A DNA stretch of 64,000 nt, from NCBI GenBank assembly GCA_963761985.1, contig CAVXIT010000007.1, forward strand, positions 1-64,000, given 5' to 3'. Positions 48,445 through 58,891 of this stretch are shown one piece after another. The stretch's first letter is position 1. Each line of letters starts with the position of its first letter. This DNA is from JACCTH01 sp963761985 (GTDB taxonomy: Bacteria; Actinomycetota; Acidimicrobiia; Spongiisociales; ZC4RG35). Below the pieces are notes generated by a model. That model saw nothing but the letters and a program-made list of their open reading frames with translations, made no database searches and had not been told where the DNA came from. A program made the position numbers and the translations under genes.

Positions 48445-50587
48445 GTGCCAAAACAGGTACTTACCCGGGGACGGTCGTGGACCGCTCGGTTTGCTGTCCT
48501 TGCCGTGGTGTTCAGCCTTCTGGCTGTAGCCCTGCCGGCGAGTGCTCATTCTGTAGCGATTAGCACGACTGTTTCCTGCCCCTCGACGACCCCGAGCGCC
48601 GGGTTCACCGACATCGGTGGATTCGATGCCAGACCAGTTGGCGATCAACTGTTTGAAGGCGTTTGGGATCACGAAGGGGACGACGGCGACTACATATTCG
48701 CCGAATGACGTCGTGCGCGGTGGCAGATGGCGTTGTTCCTGGTTCGCCAGGCAGCCGACCATGGGATCACGATCCCGGCGGCGGCTCCGCAGGGCTACAC
48801 CGATATCGGTGGTTTGCCCCAGGCGACGCAGGATGCGATCAACCAGGTCACCCAGCTGGGCATCGCCAAGGGGACCACCACTCCACGTTCTCTCCGAACG
48901 ATGCGGTGACCCGTTGGCAGATGGCTCTGTTCCTGCGTCGTTTGGCTGGTGTGGCTGGAGTGACGGTGGCCGATGATCCGGCGCATAACCAGTTCACCGA
49001 TATCGGTGCGTTCACCGCTGAGATCCAGGCGGCGATCAACTTCCTGGCCGATGGGCATATCGCTCTCGGTACCGGAGGAAGCCTCTATTCTCGCCGAACG
49101 ATCCCGTGTTCCGCTGGTCGATGGCGCTGTTCCTCACCCGGGTATTGGCAGCGGATGGCATCGTCCAGCCGCAGTCGTTGGTGGCGGTCACCCCGACCGC
49201 TGGCGCAAGCCAGGCCACCGGAACTGCTCGGACCTATACCAGGCGACCTTCAAGAACACTGATGGGACCAACTACACCGGTCGAGTCGGGATCAGTTGGT
49301 GGAAGCCACGGACGCCGGTGCTCCGATCTACAACGACCTGGCCGAGCTAAGTTAACATCGAGGCGTTCACTGATAGCTTGAGTCGGTCATTGGCACCGCG
49401 ACGACTGTCACCGGCGTTGCCGGAACCGATGGTGTGGTGACCTTCACCATCAGGCACACTGGCGCCGCCGAGGACATTATCCCGGTCGCCTGGGACGATC
49501 TCGACCTCGACGGAACCTACGAAACCACCGGCAACGTCGCCCCGACCGAACCCTTCGGTCTGGGCGGCGAAGCCGACTTCGCAGCCGGCCCGGCAGGCAG
49601 AAGCAGTTGCTGGAGCGATCGTCGGCCCCAGTGACGAAGACCACCAAGGCTTCGGACGTCTTCGAGGCACGGCGCCGCTGCAACGTCTTGCGATCCGGAG
49701 GACCGTGCTCGCTACTTCTACGACTCCGGTGACATCTTCACCGTCGACGGCGCAGCGGCGACGCTGCAGGAGTTCGAGGATGCCTTGAGCGTTAACGACA
49801 CCGTCGACCGGGACCTACGATCCGGACACTGCCGATCAGTCGACGTTCAACCTGACCGACAACACGGCTGCGTTTGACGGTGACCGATCCCGGCCGCGGC
49901 GACGCACTGTCGACGCGGCGTCCTATGCCATCAAGGGGACGGCCGAGCCGGGCGCCACGATAAGCATCCGCTCAGGATGTCGACGGTGACGGCATCCAGG
50001 ACGCAGGTGACAACGTCATCGCCACCGGCACCGCTGATGCCGACGGTAACTGGACGGTTACGATACCGCTGGCACAGGACGCAGTTGCAACGAGTTCCTG
50101 GCTCACAGTGCCAGACTCGTGAGTGCGGTGGAGTCGGTCAGCTGTGGACGTTCCTACCGATCACCGAAGGCGCAGCGCCGGAGCGACGTTCGACGAGCTC
50201 AGTTGGTGCGAACCATTGCACGGTGGCACGGCGGGTACGCTCGACCCGGGTGACACGATCGCGATCAACTTCAGCGAGAACCTCGCCGGAGTGGACGGGT
50301 CGGACACGATCACCGTTATGGATGTCGACGGAGAGCACGGCGACGATCACTCGTGGTCTCAACTCGACGTGGACGGTCAGTGCTGGTGACGACGGGACTG
50401 CCGACTCTGACGATCACCATAACTGGGGTACTGCCGAGTGACAGGCGGGACCGATCGGTGGTATCCAGGCGCCGCGACGGTCACGGCCGTGGGCGGATTC
50501 ACCGACGACGATGGCGAAGCCATCAACGTCACGTCCAACCCGGCCGGTCGCACCTTCACGGATCTAACAACCAACTCGCTGTCCTAG
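48445..50587 (+). CDS. Secreted SLH protein with Ig-like C-terminal domains, copy 1, heavily frameshifted
   Basis: GTG at 48445 after GAAAGGAAGGG. Signal peptide (ARFAVLAVVFSLLAVALPAS, cut near ASA-HSV). SLH repeats of the RWQMALF type: FTDIGG...GITKGTTATTYSPN; GYTDIGGLPQATQDAINQ; FTDIGAFTAEIQAAINFLAD. Then a beta domain (FTIRHTGAAEDIIPVAWDDL and GTYETTGNVAPTEPFGL), and Ig-like segments (GTADADGNWTVTIPLAQD; GTLDPGDTIAINFSENLAG). About 700 residues if all indels are repaired. The stop TAG (50585-50587) is made at the duplication junction, whereas copy 2 uses TGA at the same codon. A surface-layer or wall-bound role is likely. Confidence 0.72.
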
Positions 50588-51279
50588 TGGCATCGACCAC
50601 GACCTCGGCGTTATAGGTTGAGCCGCCCGCCACGACACCGTTGACCTTGCCATTCTCTTGGAGAACGTCGTCAAGAGTCGTGATCGGAATGATGTCGACG
50701 CCAGAGTTGTGATAACCCCGTGGAGAAAACTATCGACTACGAGCGGCTCGGGACACAACGAGTCCTCGATGAAATAGCAGTCGCCGACGTCAGGTCCATA
50801 GAGCGACTGGACGTGGGTGGCGAGCTCGCCATAGATACCGGAGCGTCGCAACACGAAGTGATTGCTTCCTTCATCCATGGTCGACACTCCGGCGGCCCCC
50901 GCCTGACCACCCAAATAGTTGATCGGGCTGAGGAGAGCGACATTGGCGCCAAGGCGGGCGGCTGCAGTGGCTGCGGTAGCGCCGCCCAGGCCATCCCGAC
51001 AACCACCACGTCATAGTTCGAGACTGACGGAACCGCCGTCTCAGTCGTAGTCGGACTGGTCGTGAGCGTCGAGGAGGTCGCTGGTGCGGTTGTGGTGACG
51101 CCATCACTGGTGGTAACGGGGCTCGTTGTCCCCGTGGTGGGAACCGTGGTGGTCGGGGTTGGGGCTCGATCGGGCCAAAGCAAGATCGCAGCTACAACGA
51201 GGATCACAGCAGCTCCCGCGCCGCCCAGGATCAGAGGGAGGCGCGAGCTGCGCTCGGGTTGTGGTTCGGGCTCGGTCAC
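50586..51279 (-). pseudogene. N-terminal fragment of FAD oxidoreductase (copy 2 of duplication)
   Basis: Minus-strand copy of the first 230 residues or so of the 43660-45368 gene, cut where the duplicated block begins, so it has no enzyme C-terminus. It runs into the end of the upstream SLH gene. The N-terminus is cleaner than in copy 1: anchor helix and Thr-rich linker in one frame (VPTTGTTSPVTTSDGVTTTA), then a break near 50995 (CCCGAC instead of CCCCGAC). The protein cannot be functional. Confidence 0.85.
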
Positions 51280-51307
51280 CTACCCGCGATGGTACGGGGC
51301 GGGTTTC

Positions 51308-52378
51308 CTAAACCGGCCGATGTCCCTCGAAGAGCCAATTGCCGACTTCGTAGGACACGCGCAGGGAGGTGCCGACGAGTTCTCGTTCGGCAGGATCGGT
51401 GAGGCGCCGGTAGCGGTCGAGGCGCTGCTTGACCTCGTTGACAAAGGAATCGAGCCGATCCTGAATGACGGCCAAGATCTCTGCTGGTTTGTCCGCATGA
51501 AGACGCGGCCACTCAATCGATTCGACCTCTAGTGCGTTTAGATCCTCAGCCAGGCGTTCGATCGACCCTGGATCCCCGAGAGGGGCCTCGAGCATGCGGA
51601 GCAGAACTCCCATCCGGGAGAAGGTGGCGAGGTAGTAGTCGACCGTTCCATAGAAGAAGGTGTCGTATGTCGTTGCGTCGGGGAAGAAGGCCCGATGCCA
51701 ACGGCGAGCTTCTTCGAAGTCGAGCAAAGTGATCCCGGGAATCTTGTAGTGACCGTCGCTACGCACGTATTTGATCGCGTTGCCATTGGGGATTTCGAGA
51801 AAGACCCTTCCGCCGGGAGCGAGCATTTCGACGAGATTCTGTGCAGCGGCCTGCACGTTCTTCACGTGCTCGAGCACGTCGTTACAGATGATGAGGTCGA
51901 AAGCGCCGAGCACGCCGGGAAGCGCGGGATCGATGAGATCGGCGAGTTCGAGCCTCGCGTCCGTTTCGTAGTCCGCCAGCAACATGGGAGCGAGTTCGAG
52001 CACCTTGGGGTTGGAGTCGATCCCGACCGCCTCGCGAGCACCGGCGCGGGCAGCGGCAACCAAAAAGCCGCCGTAACCACAGCCGACGTCGAGAACTCGT
52101 TTTCCTTTGAACGCGTGTTGACCGCCGAGCGCGTTCACCGCGTGGAATCCCCGATCAACGGCGGTGAGGGTGAAATCGGCCCACATCTGTTCCGTGGGCG
52201 GAAGGCTGGAAGTCTCCTCGACCCCGTAGCGTTCGAGGACCGCCTGCCGGAACTGGTCGCCTTGTGGCGGCCCGCCGATCGGGGGCGGGGGCTTTCTGAA
52301 TCGAGCTACCTGTTGCTGAATACGCCAGTTGAGACCGTGCGCTATCCGACGAGGATCGAGCCACTTGCTCCGGGCCAT
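51308..52378 (-). CDS. SAM-dependent methyltransferase, copy 2
   Basis: 356 residues, intact, from the ATG at 52378. It has the same motifs as copy 1 (KRVLDVGCGYGGFLVAAARA, FDLIICNDVLEHVKN). Its C-terminal third is continuous (ERLAEDLNALEVESIEWPRL, then DRLDSFVNEVKQRLDRYRRL), which shows what copy 1 lost. It is divergent from the copy 2 permease. This copy is the best template for the family member. Confidence 0.87.
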   Translation of the reverse strand: MARSKWLDPRRIAHGLNWRIQQQVARFRKPPPPIGGPPQGDQFRQAVLERYGVEETSSLPPTEQMWADFTLTAVDRGFHAVNALGGQHAFKGKRVLDVGCGYGGFLVAAARAGAREAVGIDSNPKVLELAPMLLADYETDARLELADLIDPALPGVLGAFDLIICNDVLEHVKNVQAAAQNLVEMLAPGGRVFLEIPNGNAIKYVRSDGHYKIPGITLLDFEEARRWHRAFFPDATTYDTFFYGTVDYYLATFSRMGVLLRMLEAPLGDPGSIERLAEDLNALEVESIEWPRLHADKPAEILAVIQDRLDSFVNEVKQRLDRYRRLTDPAERELVGTSLRVSYEVGNWLFEGHRPV

Positions 52379-52411
52379 CAAGCCGATCGTATCTAGCCTC
52401 TGAATCCGTCG

Positions 52412-53248
52412 ATGCCTCTTCCTGTCTACGACTCTGCGCTGCCCCGCCGTCCTTTGGTCACGGAGTTCCAGAACCTCTGGAGCCATCGGGGGCTGCTTCG
52501 CCTGCTGGTCAATCGCGAGCTGTCGGTGCGTTACAAGCGCTCGAGCCTGGGGGTTTGGTGGACGCTGCTCAACCCGATCCTCACCACAGCGATCATGTGG
52601 GTCGTCTTTGGTCAGATCTTTGGCCAGGGTCGCTTCGGAGCCACAGGTGGGGAGCCCTATGTCGTCTATCTGCTTGCGGGCGTTCTCTTTATGACCTTCT
52701 TCAGCCAGGGCCTTTTGGCGACAGGGTCGGCTATCACCGGTTCAGCCTCCATCCTCACCAAGGTTTATGTGCCGGCCGAGGTTTTCTCCTTCGCCACCGC
52801 CCTCGCCGGAGGCGCCAACTTCCTCATCAGCCTTTTCCCACTTTTGATCGTGCAACTCATTTCCGGGGTGGGAGTGCCTTGGACCATCTTGCTCTCGCCG
52901 ATTCCGGTGCTGGCGATGCTCGCTCTGGTGACGGGTCTGGGAATGCTGGTGGCCGCCGCGGCAGTCCGCTTTTACGACGTCATCGAGTTGACGCGGGTTG
53001 TCGTGATCCTTCTCACCTACGCCACTCCGGTCTTTTATCCCATCGAGATCATCCCCGAGCGATTTCTCGGGTTCGTTTACGCCAATCCGCTCTTCAGCTA
53101 TCTCGAGGTGTTCCGGTCGCTTATCTACCGCGGCGACATTCCCCCACTGTGGCAATGGGCGATGGTGGTGGGCTCGGCGCTGCTGGCGCTGGGAATAGGG
53201 GTGTGGGCCTTTTCAAAATCCTGGCGCAACCTGGTTTCGTCGCTGTGA
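52412..53248 (+). CDS. ABC-2-type polysaccharide export permease, copy 2
   Basis: 278 residues, intact, identical in predicted protein to copy 1 (46501-47337). The base differences I saw are silent (for example CTCGAA/CTCGAG in the SYLEVFRSL region). It overlaps its ATPase as GTGA. Having two identical export pairs next to each other gives a gene-dosage increase if the duplication is real. Confidence 0.9.
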   Translation: MPLPVYDSALPRRPLVTEFQNLWSHRGLLRLLVNRELSVRYKRSSLGVWWTLLNPILTTAIMWVVFGQIFGQGRFGATGGEPYVVYLLAGVLFMTFFSQGLLATGSAITGSASILTKVYVPAEVFSFATALAGGANFLISLFPLLIVQLISGVGVPWTILLSPIPVLAMLALVTGLGMLVAAAAVRFYDVIELTRVVVILLTYATPVFYPIEIIPERFLGFVYANPLFSYLEVFRSLIYRGDIPPLWQWAMVVGSALLALGIGVWAFSKSWRNLVSSL

Positions 53249-54000
53249 GCAGCCAGAACTCGGACGCCGAAACCCTGATCGAGGTGAAGTCGGTCGGGCT
53301 CAATTATCGAATGGCTCATGACCGAGCCGGAACCATCAAGGAATTCGCCTTCCAGTTTCTGCAGCGCCAGCTGGTAACCGAGGAATTTGCCGCTCTATCC
53401 GATGTCTCCTTCGAGGTTCCGCGAGGCGAGGTTTTCAGCCTGATCGGCCCCAACGGGGCGGGAAAGACGACACTGATGAAAGTGGTGGCCCGGGTCCTGC
53501 CGCCTTCGTCGGGACGGGTGATCGTTCGCGGGGTTTTGGCGCCGATGATTGCCCTCGGAGCCGGCTTCAATCCCGAGCTCGCCGGGTTTGAGAACATCGT
53601 TCTCTTTGGCACCTTGCTCGGACGTGATCCCGATGAGATGCGGGAACGGGTCGGGGCCATCGCCGAATGGGCGGAGTTGACCGAGTTTCTCGACGTCCCC
53701 GTCCGCTCCTATTCATCGGGAATGCTGGCCCGCCTCGGCTTTGCGGTGGCGTCTGATATCCAGCCCGATGTGCTCGTGGTCGACGAAGTCCTGGCCGTGG
53801 GGGATGAGAAATTCCAACGCAAGTCGGCCGCACGGATGAAGGCAATGATGGAGACCGGCACCGCCGTCCTTTTCGTCTCCCACGATCTCGAAGTCGTCGA
53901 ACGCCTATCCGATCGCGTTCTCTGGCTCGACGGTGGGCGAATAAGGATGCTGGGCCGGGCCAAAGAGGTAGTGGACGCCTATCGGGGCTCGGTGAGCTGA
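53245..54000 (+). CDS. Polysaccharide ABC exporter ATPase, copy 2
   Basis: 251 residues from the GTG at 53245, intact. Walker A GPNGAGKTT, signature YSSGM and Walker B VLVVDEV are as in copy 1. It differs by Pro for Ser before the RGEVFSL segment and Glu for Asp in the MRERVGAIAEW segment. Pro-Arg-Gly-Glu is the more usual residue set at that point in ABC ATPases. Confidence 0.92.
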   Translation: MSSQNSDAETLIEVKSVGLNYRMAHDRAGTIKEFAFQFLQRQLVTEEFAALSDVSFEVPRGEVFSLIGPNGAGKTTLMKVVARVLPPSSGRVIVRGVLAPMIALGAGFNPELAGFENIVLFGTLLGRDPDEMRERVGAIAEWAELTEFLDVPVRSYSSGMLARLGFAVASDIQPDVLVVDEVLAVGDEKFQRKSAARMKAMMETGTAVLFVSHDLEVVERLSDRVLWLDGGRIRMLGRAKEVVDAYRGSVS

Positions 54001-54355
54001 GAAACGCGAAACCCCTTAAAGGGAACTCTCCGGACATTGGCGACGTTAGACTCCACGCCGGTTCCTATTGGGCAATCACCAAGTGACTAATCATTAGGGT
54101 CCGGGCATGCCCTGGTACCGTCCGGGGCTGCAACAACCATTCGATCGACCAGGAGGGGTAGACGCGGAGGGTTTGATAGCCAGATGCCAGATAGCCGCAC
54201 GGCCGTTTTGGCTGCAATAGCTTCGTGCTACCTCTAGGTACCCAACCGATGGGGGGCGCGACGGAACCTTATCTGGACCCGTCAGTGTTCTAACTTTTTC
54301 AGATGTCGTTACGGATGGACATGCAAGTAAGCAAGCAAAAGAAAGGAAGGGCATA
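54001..54355 (+). other. Leader region upstream of SLH gene, copy 2
   Basis: 355 bases, the same length as the copy 1 leader, with only about two base differences (one soon after the ATPase stop and A/G in GTTACGAATGG/GTTACGGATGG). It has the same palindromes and ribosome site. No gene is seen. Confidence 0.5.
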
Positions 54356-56505
54356 GTGCCAAAACAGGTACTTACCCGGGGACGGTCGTGGACCGCTCGG
54401 TTTGCTGTCCTTGCCGTGGTGTTCAGCCTTCTGGCTGTAGCCCTGCCGGCGAGTGCTCACTCCGTGGCGATTGAGCACGACTGTTTCCTGCCCCTCGACG
54501 ACCCCGAGCGCCGGATTCACCGACATCGGTGCATTCGACGCGCAGAGTCCAGTTGGCGATCAACTGTCTGAAGGCGTTTGGGATCACGACGGGGACGACG
54601 GCGACTACTTATTCGCCGAATGATGTCGTGGCGCGTTGGCAGATGGCGTTGTTCCTGGTTCGCCAGGCAGCCGATCATGGGATCGCGGTCCCGGCGGCGG
54701 CTCCGCAGGGCTACACCGATATCGGTGGTTTGCCCCAGGCGACGCAGGACGCGATCAACCAGATAACCCAGCTGGGCATCGCCAAGGGGACCACCACCTC
54801 CACGTTCTCTCCGAACGACACGGTGACCCGTTGGCAGATGGCTTTGTTCCTCCATCGTTTGGCGGTGAGGGCTGGGGTCACGGTGACCGATGATCCGGCG
54901 CACAACCAGTTCACCGACATCGGTGCGTTCACGGCTGAGACCCAGGCGGCGATCAACTTCCTGGCCGATGGGCATATCGCTCTCGGTACCGGGGGAAGCT
55001 TGTTCTCGCCGAACGATCCTGTGTTCCGCTGGTCGATGGCGTTGTTCTTGACCCGGGTATTGGCCGCGGATGGCATCGTCCAGCCGCAGTCTTTGGTGGC
55101 GGTCACTCCGACTGCTGCCGCGACCCAGGCGACCGGGACGGCTCGGACCTATCACGGCGACGTTCAAGAACACCGACGGGACCGCCTACACCGGTCGGGT
55201 CGGGATCCAGTTGGTGGAAGCCACCGACGCTGGAGCGCCGATCTACAACGACCTGGCTGAGCAAGTCGTCACATCGAATGCGGTCTCGGACGGATCTCGT
55301 GCATCAGTGCCCGTGGCGACCGCACGGTCACTGGTGTGGCCGGATCTGATGGTGTGGTGACCTTCACCATCCGTCATGCCGGTGCGGCTGAGGACGCCAT
55401 CCCAGTTGCCTGGGAGGATCTCGACCTCGACGGCACCTACGAAACCGCCGGCAACGTCGCCCCGACCGAACCCTTCGGTCTTGGGCGGCGAAGCCGACTT
55501 CGCAGCCGGACCGGCGGGCGAAGGCAGTCGCTGGAGCGATCGTCAGCCGCGGTCTGACGAAGACCACCAAGGCGTCGGATGTCTTTGAAGGTCGACCGCG
55601 CTGCGCAGACGTGCTGCTCGTGCAGGACCGTGCTCGTTCTTCTACGACTCGGGTGACATCTTCACCGTCGACGGTGCTGCGGCCACGCTGCAGGAGTTCG
55701 AAGATGCGCTTGAGCGTTGGACGACACCGTGACCGGGACCTACGATCCGGACACGGCCGATCAGTCGACGTTCAACCTGACCGATATGATGGCACCGCAC
55801 GGTCTGACGGTGACCGACCCGGCCGCGGCGACGACTGTTGACGCGGCTACGCTATGCCATCAAGGGCACGGCCGATCCGGGTGCCACTATCCGCATCCGT
55901 CAGGATGTCGATGACGACGGCGTTCAGGATCGGTGACAACATCGTCGCCACTGGTACGGCTGATGCCGACGGTGCTTGGACGGTTTCGGTGCCGTTGGTG
56001 CAGGGCGCTGCTAACGAGTTCCTGGCCACACAGATACCGGCTTTCGTCGGTGCTGCTGAGTCGGGACCGTTCGACGTTCCAACAATCACCGAGGGCGCTA
56101 GCGCCGGAGCGACGTTCACTGCGACCGACCACACTGGACAGCCGGTTGACGGGACCGTCCTCGATCCGGGTGACGTGATCACGATCGTCTTCAGCGAGAA
56201 CCTCGCTGGAGTTGAGCGGCGACACGATCACCGTGATCGACGTCGACGGCACCACGGCCACGATCACCTGTGGCACCAACGCCACCTGCGCGTGGACGGC
56301 CAGGTAGACGGGGACTCGACAGGTTGACTGTGGACCATCACGGCGGCGTCCCGGTCTCGGGTGGGACGGCTCACCGGCGGCATCAACAGCCCGGCGACGA
56401 TCACAGCGGTCGGCGGCTTCACCGACGACGATGGCGAAGCCATCAACGTCACCCAAGCGGGCCGCTCGTACGCTTCGTCCACTAACAACCAACACGCTGT
56501 CCTGA
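54356..56505 (+). CDS. Secreted SLH protein with Ig-like C-terminal domains, copy 2, frameshifted
   Basis: GTG at 54356. It has the same signal peptide as copy 1, but from base 54460 on it is clearly more divergent. The SLH part is cleaner here: 54529-55150 gives AINCLKAFGITTGTTATTYS, RWQMALFLVRQAADHG, GYTDIGGLPQATQDAINQIT and FTDIGAFTAETQAAINFLAD in one frame. The beta domain (GTYETAGNVAPTEPFGL) and Ig-like segments (GTADADGAWTVSVPLVQG; GTVLDPGDVITIVFSENLAG) follow, broken several times. The end reads N-T-L-S-stop (TGA at 56503). A strong terminator follows at 56523. Confidence 0.75.
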
Positions 56506-56522
56506 CTCAAGGTCAGCAACCG

Positions 56523-56548
56523 AAGGGCCCCGGGAAACCGGGGCCCTT
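56523..56548 (+). terminator. Rho-independent terminator after SLH gene
   Basis: A perfect 11-bp GC-rich stem (AAGGGCCCCGG / CCGGGGCCCTT) with a GAAA tetraloop, followed by TTCACTTTTG. It starts 18 bases after the SLH stop codon. Copy 1 of the SLH gene has no such element because the duplication joint lies before it. Confidence 0.85.
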
Positions 56549-56580
56549 CACTTTTGCACTTCCTCAGTTAGATTGCTCGG

Positions 56581-58132
56581 ATGAGTGGGAAGCGACTTGT
56601 TGTTCTCTTCGTCGCGCTCCTGGTTGCGAGCTCGGGCATAGGCGTTCGAAGTGCCGAAGCCGAGCCCGGGGTGGCGGTTTCGACCAATCAGATCATGGCC
56701 GGCCTCTACGCGCCGGCGCAGTGGTACTCGCGCGCTCACATCAACGAGGTCAACAACGCTTCGAGCAAGAAGGTTTCCATCGGGGGGATCTGGATCGAGG
56801 TCAACGAGTCGCCAGCCAACGTCGACTACATGCTCGAGGAGATCTGGTCGGTCGGCGCGACGCCTTTTGTCAACATCAACGTGCGCGGCACCGCGGCCGA
56901 CATCGTCGCCGGGCACTATGACTTCTATTTCTCCAGTCTGGGCGCGGCGGTCGATTCGTGGCTCGAACGAGGCGGCAACAGGTCGGTCATGCTGGCCCCG
57001 ATGCCGGAGATGAACGGCGACTGGATTCCCTACGGCATGGACCCGGGAAACTTTGGCGAGGCCTACCGCCGTTTCGTCACCGTCGCCAACAACGCTGGCT
57101 CGCCAGGCTGGAACGTCCGTTGGGTTTTTGCCCCCAACGGCTGGTCGGCTCCTCCCTACTCGATGGCTGACTACTACCCCGGCGACGAGTTGGTGGACCT
57201 GGTCGGCATGTCGGCCTACAACTGGGGATCGAACGTTCCCGGGGCGCGATGGACCACGGTCGCCGAAACGATGGGTGGCGCTCTTGACGAAGCCCGCACC
57301 TTCGCTCCGGAGAAGCCGTTCCTCGTTTCCCAAACCGCTAGCTCGCCCTATGGCGGTGACAAGGACGCGTGGATCGCGGAGATGTTCACCTTCCTCGCCA
57401 ACGATCGGAATGCGGTTGGGTTCATCTACTTCAACATCGACAAAGAGCGAGATTGGACTATCTGGCAAGGAGGTTTCGTCAGCGAAGGGTGGAAGGTCGG
57501 GATGGGACTCGACACCACCGTCTATCAGTGGCCGCTGACCGATTGGTTCGTCGACGGTCCGCTCAAGATCGATGCGACGCCGCTCCCGATCGTGGGCAGG
57601 TTCTCAGACGATGACCGGTCGCCGTTCGTGACCGAGATCGAATGGCTGGCCGGAGCCGGGATCACCACCGGCTGTGCTGGCACCAGATTCTGTCCGCGTG
57701 ATCAGGTGACGCGAGAACAGATGGCCAGCTTCTTGGCCCGAGCTCAAAGCCTGCCCGCAGCCAGCAATGACTACTTCAGCGATGATGCCGGCTCCGCCCA
57801 CCAGAGCGCGATCAACTCGATTCGGGAAGCGTCGATCACGACCGGATGCACCGCATCGACGTTCTGCCCGCGCACTGCCCACGACGAGGGGACAGATGGC
57901 TTCGTTCCTGGTGCGTGCGCTAGGGCTTCCTCCCTCGAGCAGCGATTATTTCGGCGACGATGCGGCCTCGGTTCATGAGGCCGACATCAACGCTCTGCGC
58001 CAATCAGGAATCACCACCGGTTGCACCGGCACTTCCTTTTGTCCCGGGGCCGTGATAACCCGCGAACAGATGGCCGCTTTTCTGTACCGATCCTTCGGCA
58101 CGCTGACCAGGAGGGCAAGCGAGAGTGGCTAG
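56581..58132 (+). CDS. Secreted GH26-like (mannanase-type) domain + three SLH repeats, one frame break
   Basis: ATG at 56581 with a signal peptide (RLVVLFVALLVASSGIGV). Residues 35-330 form a GH26-like barrel: GLYAPAQWYSRAHINEVN, VMLAPMPEMNGDWIPYG (the acid/base Glu in PEMNG), WVFAPNGWS, LVDLVGMSAYNWG. At the nucleophile position the motif is FLVSQTASSPYGGDKDAWI with Gln where Glu is usual (codon CAA). Three SLH repeats follow of the TREQMASF type with paired Cys (GITTGCAGTRFCPRDQVTRE). One frame change near 57885 is needed. About 515 residues. It would bind or trim a surface glycan. Confidence 0.78.
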
Positions 58133-58189
58133 TCCCCGCGGGCAGAGGGACAGCGGGAACGTCAGCGCCTCGGGCAACGTTTGACACCC

Positions 58190-58891
58190 ATGACGTCAAG
58201 AACAATTTCGCTGGCGTTGGCGGTTGCTGTCGTGAGCCTTCTTGCTGGGCCGGCGCTTGCTCATCCGGTCCCGATCGACACCTCGGCTTCGTGCCCCGCG
58301 AGCACCCCCAACGCCGGATTTACCGATATCGGAAACTTCGACGCCACTACTCGGACCGCCATCAACTGCCTGGCGGCCTTCGGGATCGCGCAGGGCACCA
58401 CTGCTACGACCTATTCGCCCAACGCCAATGTCGCCCGCTGGCAAATGGCGCTCTTTCTCATTCGTCAGGCCGAGGACCACGGCCTTTCCGTACCCGCGCC
58501 GATAGACCAGGGTTTCACCGATATCAGCGGGCAGGCAGCGGCGACGCAAGACGCGATCAATCAGGTCGCGCAGATGGGGATCAGCAGTGGAACGACCTCG
58601 ACCACCTTTTCGCCCAACGACACCGTCACTCGGTGGCAGATGGCGCTTTTCCTCTATCGCCTCGCTGTCCAGGCCGGGGTGACGGTCACCAACGATCCGA
58701 CCAGCGATTCCTTCAGCGACATCGGCGCCTACGGCAGCGAGATTCAAACCGCAATCAACTTCCTGGCGGACGGACACATCGCGCTGGGGACCAGCGAAGG
58801 AATCTTCTCGGGCAACGTAAATGTCACCCGCTGGCAAATGGCTCTCTTCATCACCCGCGTGCTGGCAGCCGACGGCATCACGCAGTCGTGA
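58190..58891 (+). CDS. Small secreted SLH protein
   Basis: 233 residues from the ATG at 58190 (another in-frame ATG is at 58181). Signal peptide LALAVAVVSLLAGPALA, cut before HPVPIDT. The mature protein is only SLH repeats: FTDIGNFDATTRTAINCLAA, RWQMALFLIRQAEDHG, FTDISGQAAATQDAINQVAQ, RWQMALFLYRLAVQAG and FSDIGAYGSEIQTAINFLAD. It closely resembles the SLH part of the duplicated protein. Its stop overlaps the next start (GTGA), so the two are coupled. It may coat the wall or compete for sites. Confidence 0.85.
   Translation: MTSRTISLALAVAVVSLLAGPALAHPVPIDTSASCPASTPNAGFTDIGNFDATTRTAINCLAAFGIAQGTTATTYSPNANVARWQMALFLIRQAEDHGLSVPAPIDQGFTDISGQAAATQDAINQVAQMGISSGTTSTTFSPNDTVTRWQMALFLYRLAVQAGVTVTNDPTSDSFSDIGAYGSEIQTAINFLADGHIALGTSEGIFSGNVNVTRWQMALFITRVLAADGITQS

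Larger units (their letters stand above)
44671..50585 (+). repeat. Tandem direct duplication, copy 1 (5915 bp)
   Basis: The block runs from AGTGGCATCGACC in the FAD oxidoreductase gene to the GCTGTCCT at the end of the SLH gene. It is repeated directly as copy 2 (50586-56503). The offset is 5915 at the left edge, 5911 over the methyltransferase, ABC pair and leader, and 5918 at the right edge, so indels lie only in the two flanks. The unit holds the 5' part of the flavoprotein, the methyltransferase, the ABC permease and ATPase, the leader and the SLH gene. Confidence 0.95.
50586..56503 (+). repeat. Tandem direct duplication, copy 2 (5918 bp)
   Basis: Second copy of the block starting at 44671. 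It runs from AGTGGCATCG right after the stop region of the copy 1 SLH gene to GCTGTCCT of the copy 2 SLH gene. The junction (GCTGTCCT|AGTGGCATCG) shows no insertion element and little or no microhomology to the flanks. Within 46470-48444 versus 52381-54355 I count only about a dozen substitutions and no indel; the ends differ much more. Confidence 0.95.
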
